Origin: Nodosilinea sp. PGN35
GTDB taxonomy: Bacteria; Cyanobacteriota; Cyanobacteriia; Phormidesmidales; Phormidesmidaceae
NCBI RefSeq assembly: GCF_029109325.1
Contig: NZ_JAQKQJ010000007.1
Location: 166,979-230,978, forward strand
Direction of reading: 5' to 3'
Length of the DNA stretch: 64,000 nt
Position 1 is the stretch's first letter. Every line of letters begins with the position of its first letter. Below, in pieces: positions 35,019 through 43,082 of the stretch. The notes under the pieces were generated by a model. That model was not told where the DNA came from. It made no database searches and worked only from the letters and a program-made list of their open reading frames with translations. The translations under genes and the position numbers were made by a program.

Positions 35019-35129
35019 ATGGAAGTCAATAAGCTTGGTTTTGTAGCCAGCATTCTCTTTGTTCTGGTACCGACGGTTTTTCTGCTGATTCTGTACATTC
35101 AAACCTCCAGCAAGCAAACCGGATCGTAA
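35019..35129 (+). CDS. psbM: Photosystem II protein PsbM
   Basis: 36 residues reading [20 protein letters not shown] then [16 protein letters not shown]. Single membrane helix of PsbM, which lies at the PSII monomer-monomer interface next to PsbT. It follows the ferredoxin gene on the same strand after about 200 bases, and its own terminator follows at 35219. Confidence 0.97.
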   Translation: MEVNKLGFVASILFVLVPTVFLLILYIQTSSKQTGS

Positions 35130-35218
35130 GATTGCGATCGAGGGCTGTTGGCCGGGTCGCGGTTGCGCCAAGTCACGGGGCAGCGGATCGGGCTGCGGGA
35201 ATTAGGTGTATTCTTAGG

Positions 35219-35243
35219 GCGCTGGGTAACCGGCGCTTTTTTT
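35219..35243 (+). terminator. Rho-independent terminator after psbM
   Basis: Stem GCGCTGG with CCGGCGC (one T-G pair), loop GTAA, followed by seven T. 90 bases after the psbM stop. Confidence 0.82.
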
Positions 35244-35313
35244 GCGGCCTGTATGGGTCACGGCTGTCTGGCCCGGGGGCGTTGGGGCTGTCGTGGCGTA
35301 GCGTTGGAAACCA

Positions 35314-36114
35314 ATGACGTACTGTTTGGGCATATTGGTGAAGGAGGGACTGGTGCTGGCCGCCGACTCCAGGACCAATGCAGGGGTTGACTATATTTCG
35401 TCGTACCGCAAGCTGTTTGACTTTTCTAAGCCGGGCGATCGCGTCATTTTGCTCTGCACCTCGGGCAATCTGTCGATTACCCAGGCGGTGGTTCACAAGC
35501 TGACCCAGGATATTAAGCGCGATGCCCAGGGCGTCTCGTCCCCGAAGCAGGAGCCCAATCTGCACAGCCTGCCCACTCTCTACGACGTAGCCCGCTATCT
35601 GGGAGAGCAGATTCGCGCCCTTCAGGAGGCCGATCGCCCCTGGTTGGCCCAGGACAAAATTGATTTTCAGTGCAGTTTTTTGCTGGGAGGGCAGTTGCAG
35701 GGGGAGGCCCCTGAGCTGTTTTTGGTCTACAGCCAGGGCAACTGCATCAAGGCTACCCCCGAGACGCCGTTTTTGCAGATCGGCGAGACCAAATACGGCA
35801 AGCCCATCCTCGATCGCACCCTGGGGTTTGACGTGCCCCTCGACGCGGTGGCCAAGTGTGCCCTGCTGTCCATCGATTCGACCATGCGCTCGAACCTATC
35901 GGTGGGGCCCCCCATTCATATGGCCATGTACCACACCAACAGCTTTGAGATTCGCCACCGGGCCAGGTTTCAGGCTGGGGATCCCTACTTGATTAAGATG
36001 CGTAAGCATTGGGAAGTGGCTCTGCGGGAAGCCTCGATCACTATGCCTGATATTTCCTGGAACCACGCTGACCCCCTCTTGCCCCTGGGGATCCCCGACC
36101 CGGGGGACACCTAG
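35314..36114 (+). CDS. Anbu-type proteasome-like peptidase
   Basis: 266 residues. It starts MTYCLGILVKEGLVLAADSR, so after removal of Met the Thr2 becomes the N-terminal nucleophile of the proteasome/HslV superfamily; Asp18 (AADSR) and Lys33 (YRKLF) complete the catalytic site. Anbu forms open helical rings rather than closed barrels. In many bacteria it sits in an operon with alpha-E (DUF403), an ATP-grasp and a transglutaminase protein; none is here. It may act in the cytosol on an unknown substrate. Single gene, divergent from nothing; psbM ends upstream. Confidence 0.92.
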   Translation: MTYCLGILVKEGLVLAADSRTNAGVDYISSYRKLFDFSKPGDRVILLCTSGNLSITQAVVHKLTQDIKRDAQGVSSPKQEPNLHSLPTLYDVARYLGEQIRALQEADRPWLAQDKIDFQCSFLLGGQLQGEAPELFLVYSQGNCIKATPETPFLQIGETKYGKPILDRTLGFDVPLDAVAKCALLSIDSTMRSNLSVGPPIHMAMYHTNSFEIRHRARFQAGDPYLIKMRKHWEVALREASITMPDISWNHADPLLPLGIPDPGDT

Positions 36115-36180
36115 CCCGGTTGATTCATCCCTAAGGCAGAGCGGGGCGGCCCATTTCGCTGGAGCGATCTCCGGGAGAGT

Positions 36181-36225
36181 CTTAGGGAGTAGGCGTCTTA
36201 GGGAGTAGGCGTCTTAGGGAGTAAC
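36181..36225. repeat. 16-bp tandem repeat at the 3' end of the phosphopantetheinyl transferase gene
   Basis: CTTAGGGAGTAGGCGT occurs at 36181-36196 and 36197-36212, with a partial third copy (CTTAGGGAGTA) to 36225. The stop codon (TTA on the plus strand at 36198-36200) is inside the repeat, so a gain or loss of a copy changes the C-terminal residues of the protein. Confidence 0.85.
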
Positions 36226-37046
36226 TGGGGGAACGACTGGGGGAATGGCTGTTGGGGAATGGCTGTTGGGGCGGTCTCGTCTCCGGCAATGGCGGCGGGG
36301 GTAGTTGGCCAGAGACGCCAGCGCGGCGGCCCCAGTCGGGCGGTTTGCAGGGCGATCGCGCCTATGTACCCCGGCTCTGGCTGCCACTGGTACAGCTGCT
36401 CTGGGTGTGCCCCCCCGGCGACCACCTCGATCGGGGCCGGCGTCGAAGTCAGCCGGGGCGGTTCTAAGATCAGCTCCAGCGTTTGAATGGCGTCGGCAAT
36501 TCCCAGGCCAAGGGCTTTTAGGCAGGCTTCTTTGCCCGTCCAGTAGCGCAAAAACTGGTGATCTGCTGCAGCGGGCGGCAGGGTGAGCACGGTTGCGGCC
36601 TCAGCCGGGGTGAGGTAGCGACTACACAGCCTCGACCGCTGCCTGACCGGTCGCAGGGCTTCGATATCCACCCCCAGGGCACTGATAGCATTGGCGGTGC
36701 TGATGGCGACCAGCAGCCGCTGCCCGCTGTGGGACAGGTTAAACCGTGGCTGAGGAGCGGTGTGGTCGCCGCTGGGGCTGAGTTCGGGCTTGCCCTTTGG
36801 CCCGTAGGTAAAGGTGAGGGCGGCGGGTGCTTGCCCGGTGTAGCGGCTGAGCAGATGGCGCAGGCACCCTCGGCTGAGCAAAAACTGGCGCTGGGCCGCA
36901 GGCCGCTGGATGTGCTGGAGCTGCGTCTGTTCGGCTGGCGATAGACAGGCGGTGAGGGCGTCTTTTGCTGTTGCCTCAAGGGTTGCAGTCGAGATCAGCC
37001 AGAGGTCAACGACGGGGGGCAGCTGGCCCTGGTAAAACTCAGCCAT
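36198..37046 (-). CDS. hetI: 4'-phosphopantetheinyl transferase (Sfp/HetI family)
   Basis: 282 residues. Motifs are present: GVDIEALRPV (metal-binding Asp/Glu), FLRYWTGKEACLKALG (the W-x-x-KE-A-x-x-K core) and NLSHSG. It transfers phosphopantetheine from CoA to carrier proteins of fatty acid, polyketide or peptide synthetases. The cyanobacterial type is often called HetI. The C-terminal 60 residues are Pro/Ala-rich and end in the tandem repeat above, so the last part is probably non-essential. It is on the strand opposite to the NADH dehydrogenase, with divergent starts 90 bases apart. Confidence 0.9.
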   Translation of the reverse strand: MAEFYQGQLPPVVDLWLISTATLEATAKDALTACLSPAEQTQLQHIQRPAAQRQFLLSRGCLRHLLSRYTGQAPAALTFTYGPKGKPELSPSGDHTAPQPRFNLSHSGQRLLVAISTANAISALGVDIEALRPVRQRSRLCSRYLTPAEAATVLTLPPAAADHQFLRYWTGKEACLKALGLGIADAIQTLELILEPPRLTSTPAPIEVVAGGAHPEQLYQWQPEPGYIGAIALQTARLGPPRWRLWPTTPAAIAGDETAPTAIPQQPFPQSFPQLLPKTPTP

Positions 37047-37137
37047 AGCAGCGGGACAGCGGTGAAAAGCGGCGGCAGCCTAGCGCTATTGTGCAGCAAG
37101 CTGGGCACCCTTGGCACAGCCCCCGCTGTCCCTCGCT

Positions 37138-38394
37138 ATGTCGCCGAAGCCGTTTAGTCATGCCCCAGGGGATTCTCCTGCTCCCCGTCTGCCTAGCTCT
37201 CGCCCCGCCGGGGCGGTCAAGATCTGCATTGTAGGCGGCGGGTTTGGCGGGTTGTACTGCGCCCTGGCCCTGCACCAGCGGCTCAGACAGTCGCCCCGAC
37301 CCATCAGTATTACTCTGGTGGAGCCGCGCGATCGCTTCCACTTTACTCCGCTGCTCTACGAACTGCTCACCCAGGAGTTGGCCCCCTGGGAGATTGCGCC
37401 CGCCTACCGTGACCTGCTCCAGCACACCAACCTTGACCTGCGCCAAGACTGGGCCGAGCACATTGACCTGGCACAGCAAACCGTCACCCTGCGCCACGGA
37501 GAACCCCTCGCCTACGACTACCTGGTGATGGCCCTGGGTAGCCAGATGCGCCCGCCCGCTACCCCCGGCAGCCAGGCCCATACGCTGCCGTTTGTCACGT
37601 TGCAGGATGCGGAACGCCTGGAGCGGCGGCTGGCCGACCTGGAGGCTCGGTCTACGGTGCGGGTGGTGGTGGCCGGGGCTGGCCCCAGTGGCGTTGAGCT
37701 GGCCTGCAAACTGAGCGATCGCCTTGGCCCTCGGGGCCAGATCACCGTGGTCGATCGTCGGGGCGAAATTCTGCGATCGTACCCCCAGCGCCTTCAGCGG
37801 GCGGCGGCGCGAGCCCTGGCGAAGCGAGGGGTGGAGGTCTACCTGGATGCTGCGATCGAGGCTGTCGATGCCGGTGGTCTAACCTTTGGCTACGCTGGGC
37901 AGCCCCGCTACTGCTCAGCCGATCTCATACTCTGGACGGTGGGCACGGTGCCGCGATCGTGGCCCGGCAGTGCCCCGCTCCAGCCGACTCCCTTTGGCCA
38001 GTGCCCGGTGCGCCCTACCCTCCAGCTACTCGACCACCCCAATGTCTTTGTGCTGGGGGATATGGCCGCCATGCCCGCCCCTGGGCGCAATTCGCAGCGC
38101 GATCCGTCCCGGAATCGCGCCCCTACCACAGCCCAGGCCGCCTACCAGGCCGGCCCGGCGGTGGCCTACAACCTGCTGGCGCTGATCGCCAATCGCCCCC
38201 TTAGACCCTTTGTTTACAACCATCTGGGCGATATGCTCACCCTGGGCCAGGGTGAAGCCGTGGTCTGTGGGTTTGGGCTGTGTATCACCGGGCGGCTGGG
38301 GGGCGTTTCGCGCCGCTGGGCCTACTGGCTGCGGCTGCCGACCCATGCCCACCGCTGGCGAGTGCTCAAGCACTGGCTGGGGTTCAAGGGCTAG
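37138..38394 (+). CDS. Type II NADH dehydrogenase / NdbB-like FAD oxidoreductase
   Basis: 418 residues from ATG 37138; the upstream TTG is rejected. Two dinucleotide-binding folds are visible: VGGGFGG (FAD, about 35) and AGAGPSGVE (NADH, about 185). The C-terminal third carries the typical GDMAAMP and NHLGDMLTLG segments. NDH-2 enzymes oxidise NAD(P)H and reduce quinones without proton pumping; the cyanobacterial NdbB relative reduces demethylphylloquinone in vitamin K1 synthesis. The two roles cannot be separated from sequence alone. Confidence 0.86.
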   Translation: MSPKPFSHAPGDSPAPRLPSSRPAGAVKICIVGGGFGGLYCALALHQRLRQSPRPISITLVEPRDRFHFTPLLYELLTQELAPWEIAPAYRDLLQHTNLDLRQDWAEHIDLAQQTVTLRHGEPLAYDYLVMALGSQMRPPATPGSQAHTLPFVTLQDAERLERRLADLEARSTVRVVVAGAGPSGVELACKLSDRLGPRGQITVVDRRGEILRSYPQRLQRAAARALAKRGVEVYLDAAIEAVDAGGLTFGYAGQPRYCSADLILWTVGTVPRSWPGSAPLQPTPFGQCPVRPTLQLLDHPNVFVLGDMAAMPAPGRNSQRDPSRNRAPTTAQAAYQAGPAVAYNLLALIANRPLRPFVYNHLGDMLTLGQGEAVVCGFGLCITGRLGGVSRRWAYWLRLPTHAHRWRVLKHWLGFKG

Positions 38395-38805
38395 TCCCTA
38401 ATCGAGACAGGGGGCAGACTGAAATAGTTGAGGTTTAAAGCTTTTCCCCCGATAGGTAGCCAGTTAGAAAACTGAATCCTTAGCCTGCCCAGGCAATGGG
38501 TGCCGTTGGTGTAATGAATGGGCAAACGGTTATGCCCTCCACCCCTGGTTAGCGCTGGCTCACCTCAACCTGAGGAGAATTCGCCGCGCGAATCCCAGGC
38601 GCTAGTGTTCAGTCAAAAAAATAATGACGGGCGGTGTGACTTAGGGTTCACGGTTCACGGTAAGCGGTTTAAGGCGAGCCGTATACCGTTTACCGTAGAC
38701 CGTCAACCCGTCAACCCGTCACATTTAACTTGACTGACTATTGTAGCTAAGCTCCGATCGCCGGGGTTGCTAGGGCAGCCCAGCCTTATTTTTGGGAGAA
38801 CAGTC
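38395..38805. other. Intergenic region with simple repeats
   Basis: About 410 bases without a gene. From about 38646 to 38725 it contains repeated motifs such as GGTTCACGG-TTCACGG, TACCGTTTACCGTAGACCGT, and a GTCAACCC pair in tandem. These are short degenerate repeats of a kind common in cyanobacterial intergenic DNA. The promoter of the downstream gene is not obvious; a TTGACTGACTATTGTAGC stretch lies near 38730. Confidence 0.5.
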
Positions 38806-39417
38806 ATGATCCTGTGGCGGCGGACGATAGGTGTCGGTTTGGGTTTGGTGGTGGCTAGCAGCCTGGGGACTGTAGCCCAGGCCTACCCGGTTCAAGAAGG
38901 GGTGGTCGAAACGCCTCTTCTCACTCAAGGGGATGATTTTCCGGTAGGCGCGCTGGGCGAGCTGTCAGAGGGGCAGAGCACAGCTGACGCTTTGGCAGAG
39001 ACAATAGAGCCGGTGCCTAGGGCCTCAGCAGCAGTGAGCGATAGCGTAGCTATCGAAGCCCTGGCCGCCGAGATTACTCCAGTGACCCCAGAGGTTCTAG
39101 AAAATCTCTCCCAGGAGCAGCTGGAGGCGATCGCATCGATCATTGTGACCGCCGAAACCTCAGCCAGCCCTGACCGCATTGCCAATCTGCCCGCTGAAGT
39201 ATTGACCCATCTCGACGCCCTGCCGGGTGTTGAGCAGCAGGTAGGGCGCAGGCGCTGGCTGCCCACGGGGCTGGTGCGGCGGCTGCGCCTGCCCCAGCTG
39301 ATTACCTCGCTAATCAGACAGCCCAAGAACACGGCCCTGTTCATGTTGGGCAACCACATCGTGGTGGTCAATCCGGTGACGGGCGCGGTCTTAGGGGCGG
39401 TACTGTCGGCGCTGTAA
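38806..39417 (+). CDS. Exported protein of unknown function
   Basis: 203 residues from ATG 38806. The N-terminus is a signal peptide (about 1-26, ending VAQAYP), followed by an acidic Ala/Glu-rich region and a short basic domain (about 145-165). The C-terminal 40 residues are hydrophobic (NTALFMLGNHIVVVNPVTGAV) and may be membrane-associated. No known family. Resembles the linker style of the exported barrel protein at 5489 but not the barrel part. Closed by two strong hairpins. Confidence 0.65.
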   Translation: MILWRRTIGVGLGLVVASSLGTVAQAYPVQEGVVETPLLTQGDDFPVGALGELSEGQSTADALAETIEPVPRASAAVSDSVAIEALAAEITPVTPEVLENLSQEQLEAIASIIVTAETSASPDRIANLPAEVLTHLDALPGVEQQVGRRRWLPTGLVRRLRLPQLITSLIRQPKNTALFMLGNHIVVVNPVTGAVLGAVLSAL

Positions 39418-39425
39418 ATAGCCTG

Positions 39426-39483
39426 GCGCTGCGGGCAGCGCTTTTCCGCAGGGCTGCCCCACTGCTCTGGGGGGGCAGCCCTG
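39426..39483 (+). terminator. Terminator and second hairpin after the exported protein gene
   Basis: First hairpin GCGCTG-CGGG-CAGCGC followed by TTTT (39426-39445) is a rho-independent terminator. A second, 12-bp perfect stem (CAGGGCTGCCCC at 39449-39460 with GGGGCAGCCCTG at 39472-39483) follows at once without a T-run. Confidence 0.8.
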
Positions 39484-39643
39484 GGTTTGTCAGGGGCAGG
39501 GGCAGGGGCTACCGCCAGCGTCTGCCCTGCCCCTGGCGATCGCCGCAAGCCGCCAGGGCCAAGTCTTGCCCCTCGGAGGCAGTCGGCTGAGCGATAGGTT
39601 TGCCATCGTGTAGACTAAACCATCAACAGTTTAGGCCCCTGGT

Positions 39644-41113
39644 ATGCCTCGCGCCCCCGAGCCGCCTGACCCAGCGTGCTACAAAAAAATTGCTCGTTTT
39701 CTCCAGGCTGCCCTCTGCAAAACTCAGCAGCAGCGGATCGATCTGCTCACCGAGGCCGCTAGGGTGTGGTTGCAGGCCACCTCTGCGGAGACCCAAATTG
39801 CCAGGTTTACAGCCCTACTGGAGCCACAGACTACGACTCCGGCCCTACTCCAAACCGTCGAGCGCCTCCTCGACAAGCTGTTTACGCCTGTGTTCCGTGG
39901 CTCTAGGCCCCACTGGCAGATTCTGCAGCAGGTGCAGAGGTGGGCGATCGCTCTCCCTTCCCCCCCCCTCCCTGAGTCCTCCCCAGCGCGGCAGACCCAA
40001 ACTGAGCCCTCCGCCCTGCCCTGGGTTGGACTGCTGCTGGTAGATGCCGAAAACCTGCACCCCCCTGAAGCCCTGGAGGCGTTTCTGCAAACCGTGGGTC
40101 GTTACCCCATCCGCCACCGGTTGGCCTTTGGCAACTGGCGCAAGCTGGGCCGTCGAGACCAGTCGTTTTACCAGCGGGGGTACCAAATGGTGCATGTACC
40201 CTCAGGCAAAAACAGTACCGACATCAAAATGTCCCTGGATGCGTCCTTAATTTCCCTCTGGAATCCGTCGATTCGCGAGGTGTTTATCTGCTCTACCGAC
40301 TCAGACCTGCTGCACTTGGGCCACACGCTGCTGCATCTTGGGGTCACTCCCTACCGGGTCAGCCGTCGCCACAACCGGTTTGCCGTTGTGAATGTTGCCC
40401 AGCAAACTACTCAAATTTTTCATCTCTCCCAGGGGAGTCAGCCCCCGGTTCAACCCCAGGTGCCGACCCCGGAGGGCGAGTCAGCGAACCCGGCGGTGGC
40501 GGCTCCTGGGGTGATTAAAGTGCCCTCCCTCGGCCAAATCAAAGAGTGGCTGACGGTTTTGATTGTGCAGGAGCAGCAGGCCAATCCGGGGCAGCCAATC
40601 ACCATTGGTCGCCTGGGGCATCTGTTTCGCGATCGCAACCACATTTCCGCCAACGATGCGCTGAAGGCCACCTCTGGCTATAGCAGCCTGACGCAGTTTC
40701 TGAGCGACAACGATATGTTTGAGCTGTCGCGATCGCCAGACGGTCAGCAAACCGTCGTCACCTTGGCGATCCCAGCGGGGGACAATCCCCCCGCCGTCGA
40801 ACCCTCAGTCCCGGTGTCTGTACCTCCGCCCGGTGGAGAGGGCACCCTGCCGCCACCCATTACCGATGCCCAGAGCCTTGAGCAGGCCCTGATTGCCCTG
40901 CTGTGGGGTTTATCCTCAGGTCAGACAAATACCCAAATCCAGCTGTCGGTGCTGGCCGCCTACTTTGCCCATATTCACCAAGAACCCATGAGCGTCGTGC
41001 TAAAGCGCATCGGTGAACCCAAGGGACTGCCCAAATTTTTGCTCAAATGCCGCTCTCTACGGGTACAACAGCAGGGCCAGGACTGGCGTATAGCCCTGGC
41101 CTGCGTCAGTTAA
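39644..41113 (+). CDS. NYN-domain RNase candidate with OST-HTH-like C-terminal domains
   Basis: 489 residues. The NYN/PIN-like nuclease domain (about 128-265) has the metal-binding Asp in LLLVDAENL, a second acidic cluster in STDIKMSLDAS and a third in CSTDSDLLHL. Two C-terminal regions (about 295-380 and 405-487) look like OST-HTH/LOTUS RNA-binding domains (ISANDALKATSGYSSLTQFL, and the last with PKFLLKCRSLRVQQ). NYN proteins cleave RNA; this suggests an RNA-processing or degradation role, target unknown. A small stem CTAAAC/GTTTAG sits just before the start at 39615-39634. Convergent with purF, with eight bases between the stops. Confidence 0.8.
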   Translation: MPRAPEPPDPACYKKIARFLQAALCKTQQQRIDLLTEAARVWLQATSAETQIARFTALLEPQTTTPALLQTVERLLDKLFTPVFRGSRPHWQILQQVQRWAIALPSPPLPESSPARQTQTEPSALPWVGLLLVDAENLHPPEALEAFLQTVGRYPIRHRLAFGNWRKLGRRDQSFYQRGYQMVHVPSGKNSTDIKMSLDASLISLWNPSIREVFICSTDSDLLHLGHTLLHLGVTPYRVSRRHNRFAVVNVAQQTTQIFHLSQGSQPPVQPQVPTPEGESANPAVAAPGVIKVPSLGQIKEWLTVLIVQEQQANPGQPITIGRLGHLFRDRNHISANDALKATSGYSSLTQFLSDNDMFELSRSPDGQQTVVTLAIPAGDNPPAVEPSVPVSVPPPGGEGTLPPPITDAQSLEQALIALLWGLSSGQTNTQIQLSVLAAYFAHIHQEPMSVVLKRIGEPKGLPKFLLKCRSLRVQQQGQDWRIALACVS

Positions 41114-41121
41114 AGCAACCC

Positions 41122-42639
41122 CTAAGTCGCCACCGGCTCTTTGAGTTCAAACTTGAGCTTGGCCCGCTTGAAGGGTTCCGGAATTTCGACCGGATAATTG
41201 CCCGTAAAGCAGGCAGAGCAGAAGCTACCGGGCTCCTGGTAGGTCGCTTCCAGCATGCCCTCCCAGCTCAGGTAAGCTAGCGAATCCACATTGATTTGCT
41301 TGGCAATTTCATCCAAAGACTTGGTCGCTGCGATCAGCTGATCCTGGGTGTCGGTGTCAATGCCGTAGAAACAGGGGTGGGTGACCGGCGGCGACGAAAT
41401 CCGCATATGTACCTCGACCGCCCCAGCATCCCGCAGCGCCTGCACGATCTTGCGGCTGGTGGTGCCCCGCACAATGGAGTCATCTACGATCAGCACCCGC
41501 TTGCCCTCCAGCACGTCCCGCAGGGGGTTGAGCTTCATGCGAATGCCCACCTCCCGCATCGACTGGGTAGGCTGAATAAAGGTGCGCCCCACGTAGCGAT
41601 TTTTGATCAGCCCCTCGGCGTAGGGGATTTTAGACTGCTGGGAAAAGCCGATCGCCGCCGGTACCCCCGAGTCGGGCACCGCCATGACTAGATCCACCTC
41701 GGCGGGCGATTCTTTGGCCAGCTGGTGGCCCAGACGGCGGCGGTAGCTGTAGAGGCTTTCGCCGTTGACAATGCTGTCGGGTCGCGAGAAGTAGATCATC
41801 TCAAACACGCAGAGCTTGCGCTCTGTCGCCCCTGCCCACTGGCGAGAGACCAGCCCCTCGGGGGTAATCCACACCAGCTCACCCGGTTTGATGTCGCGCA
41901 CGTAGGTGGCCCCGATGATGTCGAGGGCACAGGTTTCTGACGCCAGCACGTAGTGGGCGGGCTGCCCCACCTCAGGAATGTCGTGGCCCAAAACCCCCAG
42001 CACCAGGGGGCGAATACCCTGCTGGTCGCGGGCCCCCAGAATGCCGTTGGGGGTGCCAATTACCAGGCTAAAGGCCCCAAAGCAGCGGTTGAAGGCGGTT
42101 GCGGCGGCGCTCACCCAGTCGGCCCCATCGTTGACCGCTTCGGCTAGGGCAAAGGCGATCATCTCAGAGTCGGTGGTGGTGATTAAATCATGGTTGCGCT
42201 CTAAAAGTTCTTCGCGCAGATCGGCGGCGTTGACCAGGTTGCCGTTGTGGGCCAGAGCCAAATTGCCCAGACGGGTGGGCACCACAGCGGGCTGGGCGTT
42301 GCACACGTGGCTGGATCCGGTGGTGGAATAGCGGGTGTGGCCGACGGCAATGTGCCCAATCAGCCCTTTGAGAATCTGGTCGTCAAATACCTGGGATACC
42401 AGGCCCATGTGCTTGTAGCAGTGGCTGCCCGAGGCATCAAAGGTGGCAATACCCGCCGACTCTTGACCCCGGTGCTGAAGGGCAAACAGGCCAAAGTAAG
42501 CCAGCCGTGCCACCTCTTCGTCGGGGGCATAGAGGCCAAAGATGCCGCAGGCTTCTTCGGGCTTGTCGGGGCGATCGAGCTGGCCGCCCGCGTCAGGCTC
42601 ACAGGACTCGTCGAGGAAAGATTCAGAAGGGAACGTCAT
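41122..42639 (-). CDS. purF: Amidophosphoribosyltransferase
   Basis: 505 residues. A propeptide of about 31 residues precedes the catalytic CGIFGLY, where Cys becomes the N-terminal nucleophile after self-cleavage. The glutaminase domain (to about 265) includes HRGQES; the phosphoribosyltransferase domain has the PRPP motif VLIVDDSIVRGTTS. It makes phosphoribosylamine from PRPP and glutamine, the first committed step of purine synthesis. purL lies upstream on the same strand with a 440-base gap, so they may not be one operon. Confidence 0.96.
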   Translation of the reverse strand: MTFPSESFLDESCEPDAGGQLDRPDKPEEACGIFGLYAPDEEVARLAYFGLFALQHRGQESAGIATFDASGSHCYKHMGLVSQVFDDQILKGLIGHIAVGHTRYSTTGSSHVCNAQPAVVPTRLGNLALAHNGNLVNAADLREELLERNHDLITTTDSEMIAFALAEAVNDGADWVSAAATAFNRCFGAFSLVIGTPNGILGARDQQGIRPLVLGVLGHDIPEVGQPAHYVLASETCALDIIGATYVRDIKPGELVWITPEGLVSRQWAGATERKLCVFEMIYFSRPDSIVNGESLYSYRRRLGHQLAKESPAEVDLVMAVPDSGVPAAIGFSQQSKIPYAEGLIKNRYVGRTFIQPTQSMREVGIRMKLNPLRDVLEGKRVLIVDDSIVRGTTSRKIVQALRDAGAVEVHMRISSPPVTHPCFYGIDTDTQDQLIAATKSLDEIAKQINVDSLAYLSWEGMLEATYQEPGSFCSACFTGNYPVEIPEPFKRAKLKFELKEPVAT

Positions 42640-43082
42640 TGGTGGTGCAGGGTGGCTTTAGGAACACAATGGCAAAGGAGCGGAGTCTATCAACGCATCT
42701 AGCACGACACATAGAGCAACCGCATTTCGCCGCAATGCGTGCCCAGCTTCATCATAGGGTGGGGATTCTTAAAACTGCATTAGAAACTACCGAACCGTTT
42801 CGGTATACTTAATGATTCCTTAACATATCAGCCATCATAACACTCCAGAGCTTTCCCCAGGCGCAGGGGGAAGGCGATTGCCCACGTACCTGAGGAACTT
42901 CGGTAAACCCTGGCGCAGGGGGAAGGCGATTGCCCACGTACCTGAGGAACTTCGGTAAACCCTGGCTCAGTCGTAGACGTTGAGCCAGTTCAGAATGGGA
43001 GGGTTCTGGTCTATGGGCCTGGGCCGGTGCGAGCGCAAAGCTGCCGCGCTGGCTTTGATGCTGACGATCGCTGTCTTCCTGT
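42640..43082. other. Intergenic region purL-purF with tandem duplication
   Basis: About 440 bases that should hold the purF promoter. The middle is a perfect 52-bp duplication described separately. Elsewhere the sequence has ordinary AT-rich patches (TAATGATTCCTTAACATATC at about 42810) and no ORF worth calling; a signal-peptide-like frame at 43013 runs into purL antisense and was rejected. Confidence 0.5.
42860..42963. repeat. Perfect 52-bp tandem duplication
   Basis: Two identical 52-base units (42860-42911 and 42912-42963) beginning GGCGCAGGGGGAAGGCG and ending TTCGGTAAACCCT. They lie between purL and purF, where transcription for purF must pass. Each unit contains GGCGATTGCC, a HIP1-like variant. 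The exact identity suggests recent duplication or gene conversion. Confidence 0.95.

Noticed and set aside
36198..38394. Natural product cluster around the phosphopantetheinyl transferase
   Set aside because: No synthetase, tailoring or transporter genes nearby; a single housekeeping-type transferase is the simpler reading.
42860..42963. CRISPR array
   Set aside because: The 52-bp units are directly adjacent with no spacers, so it is a tandem duplication.
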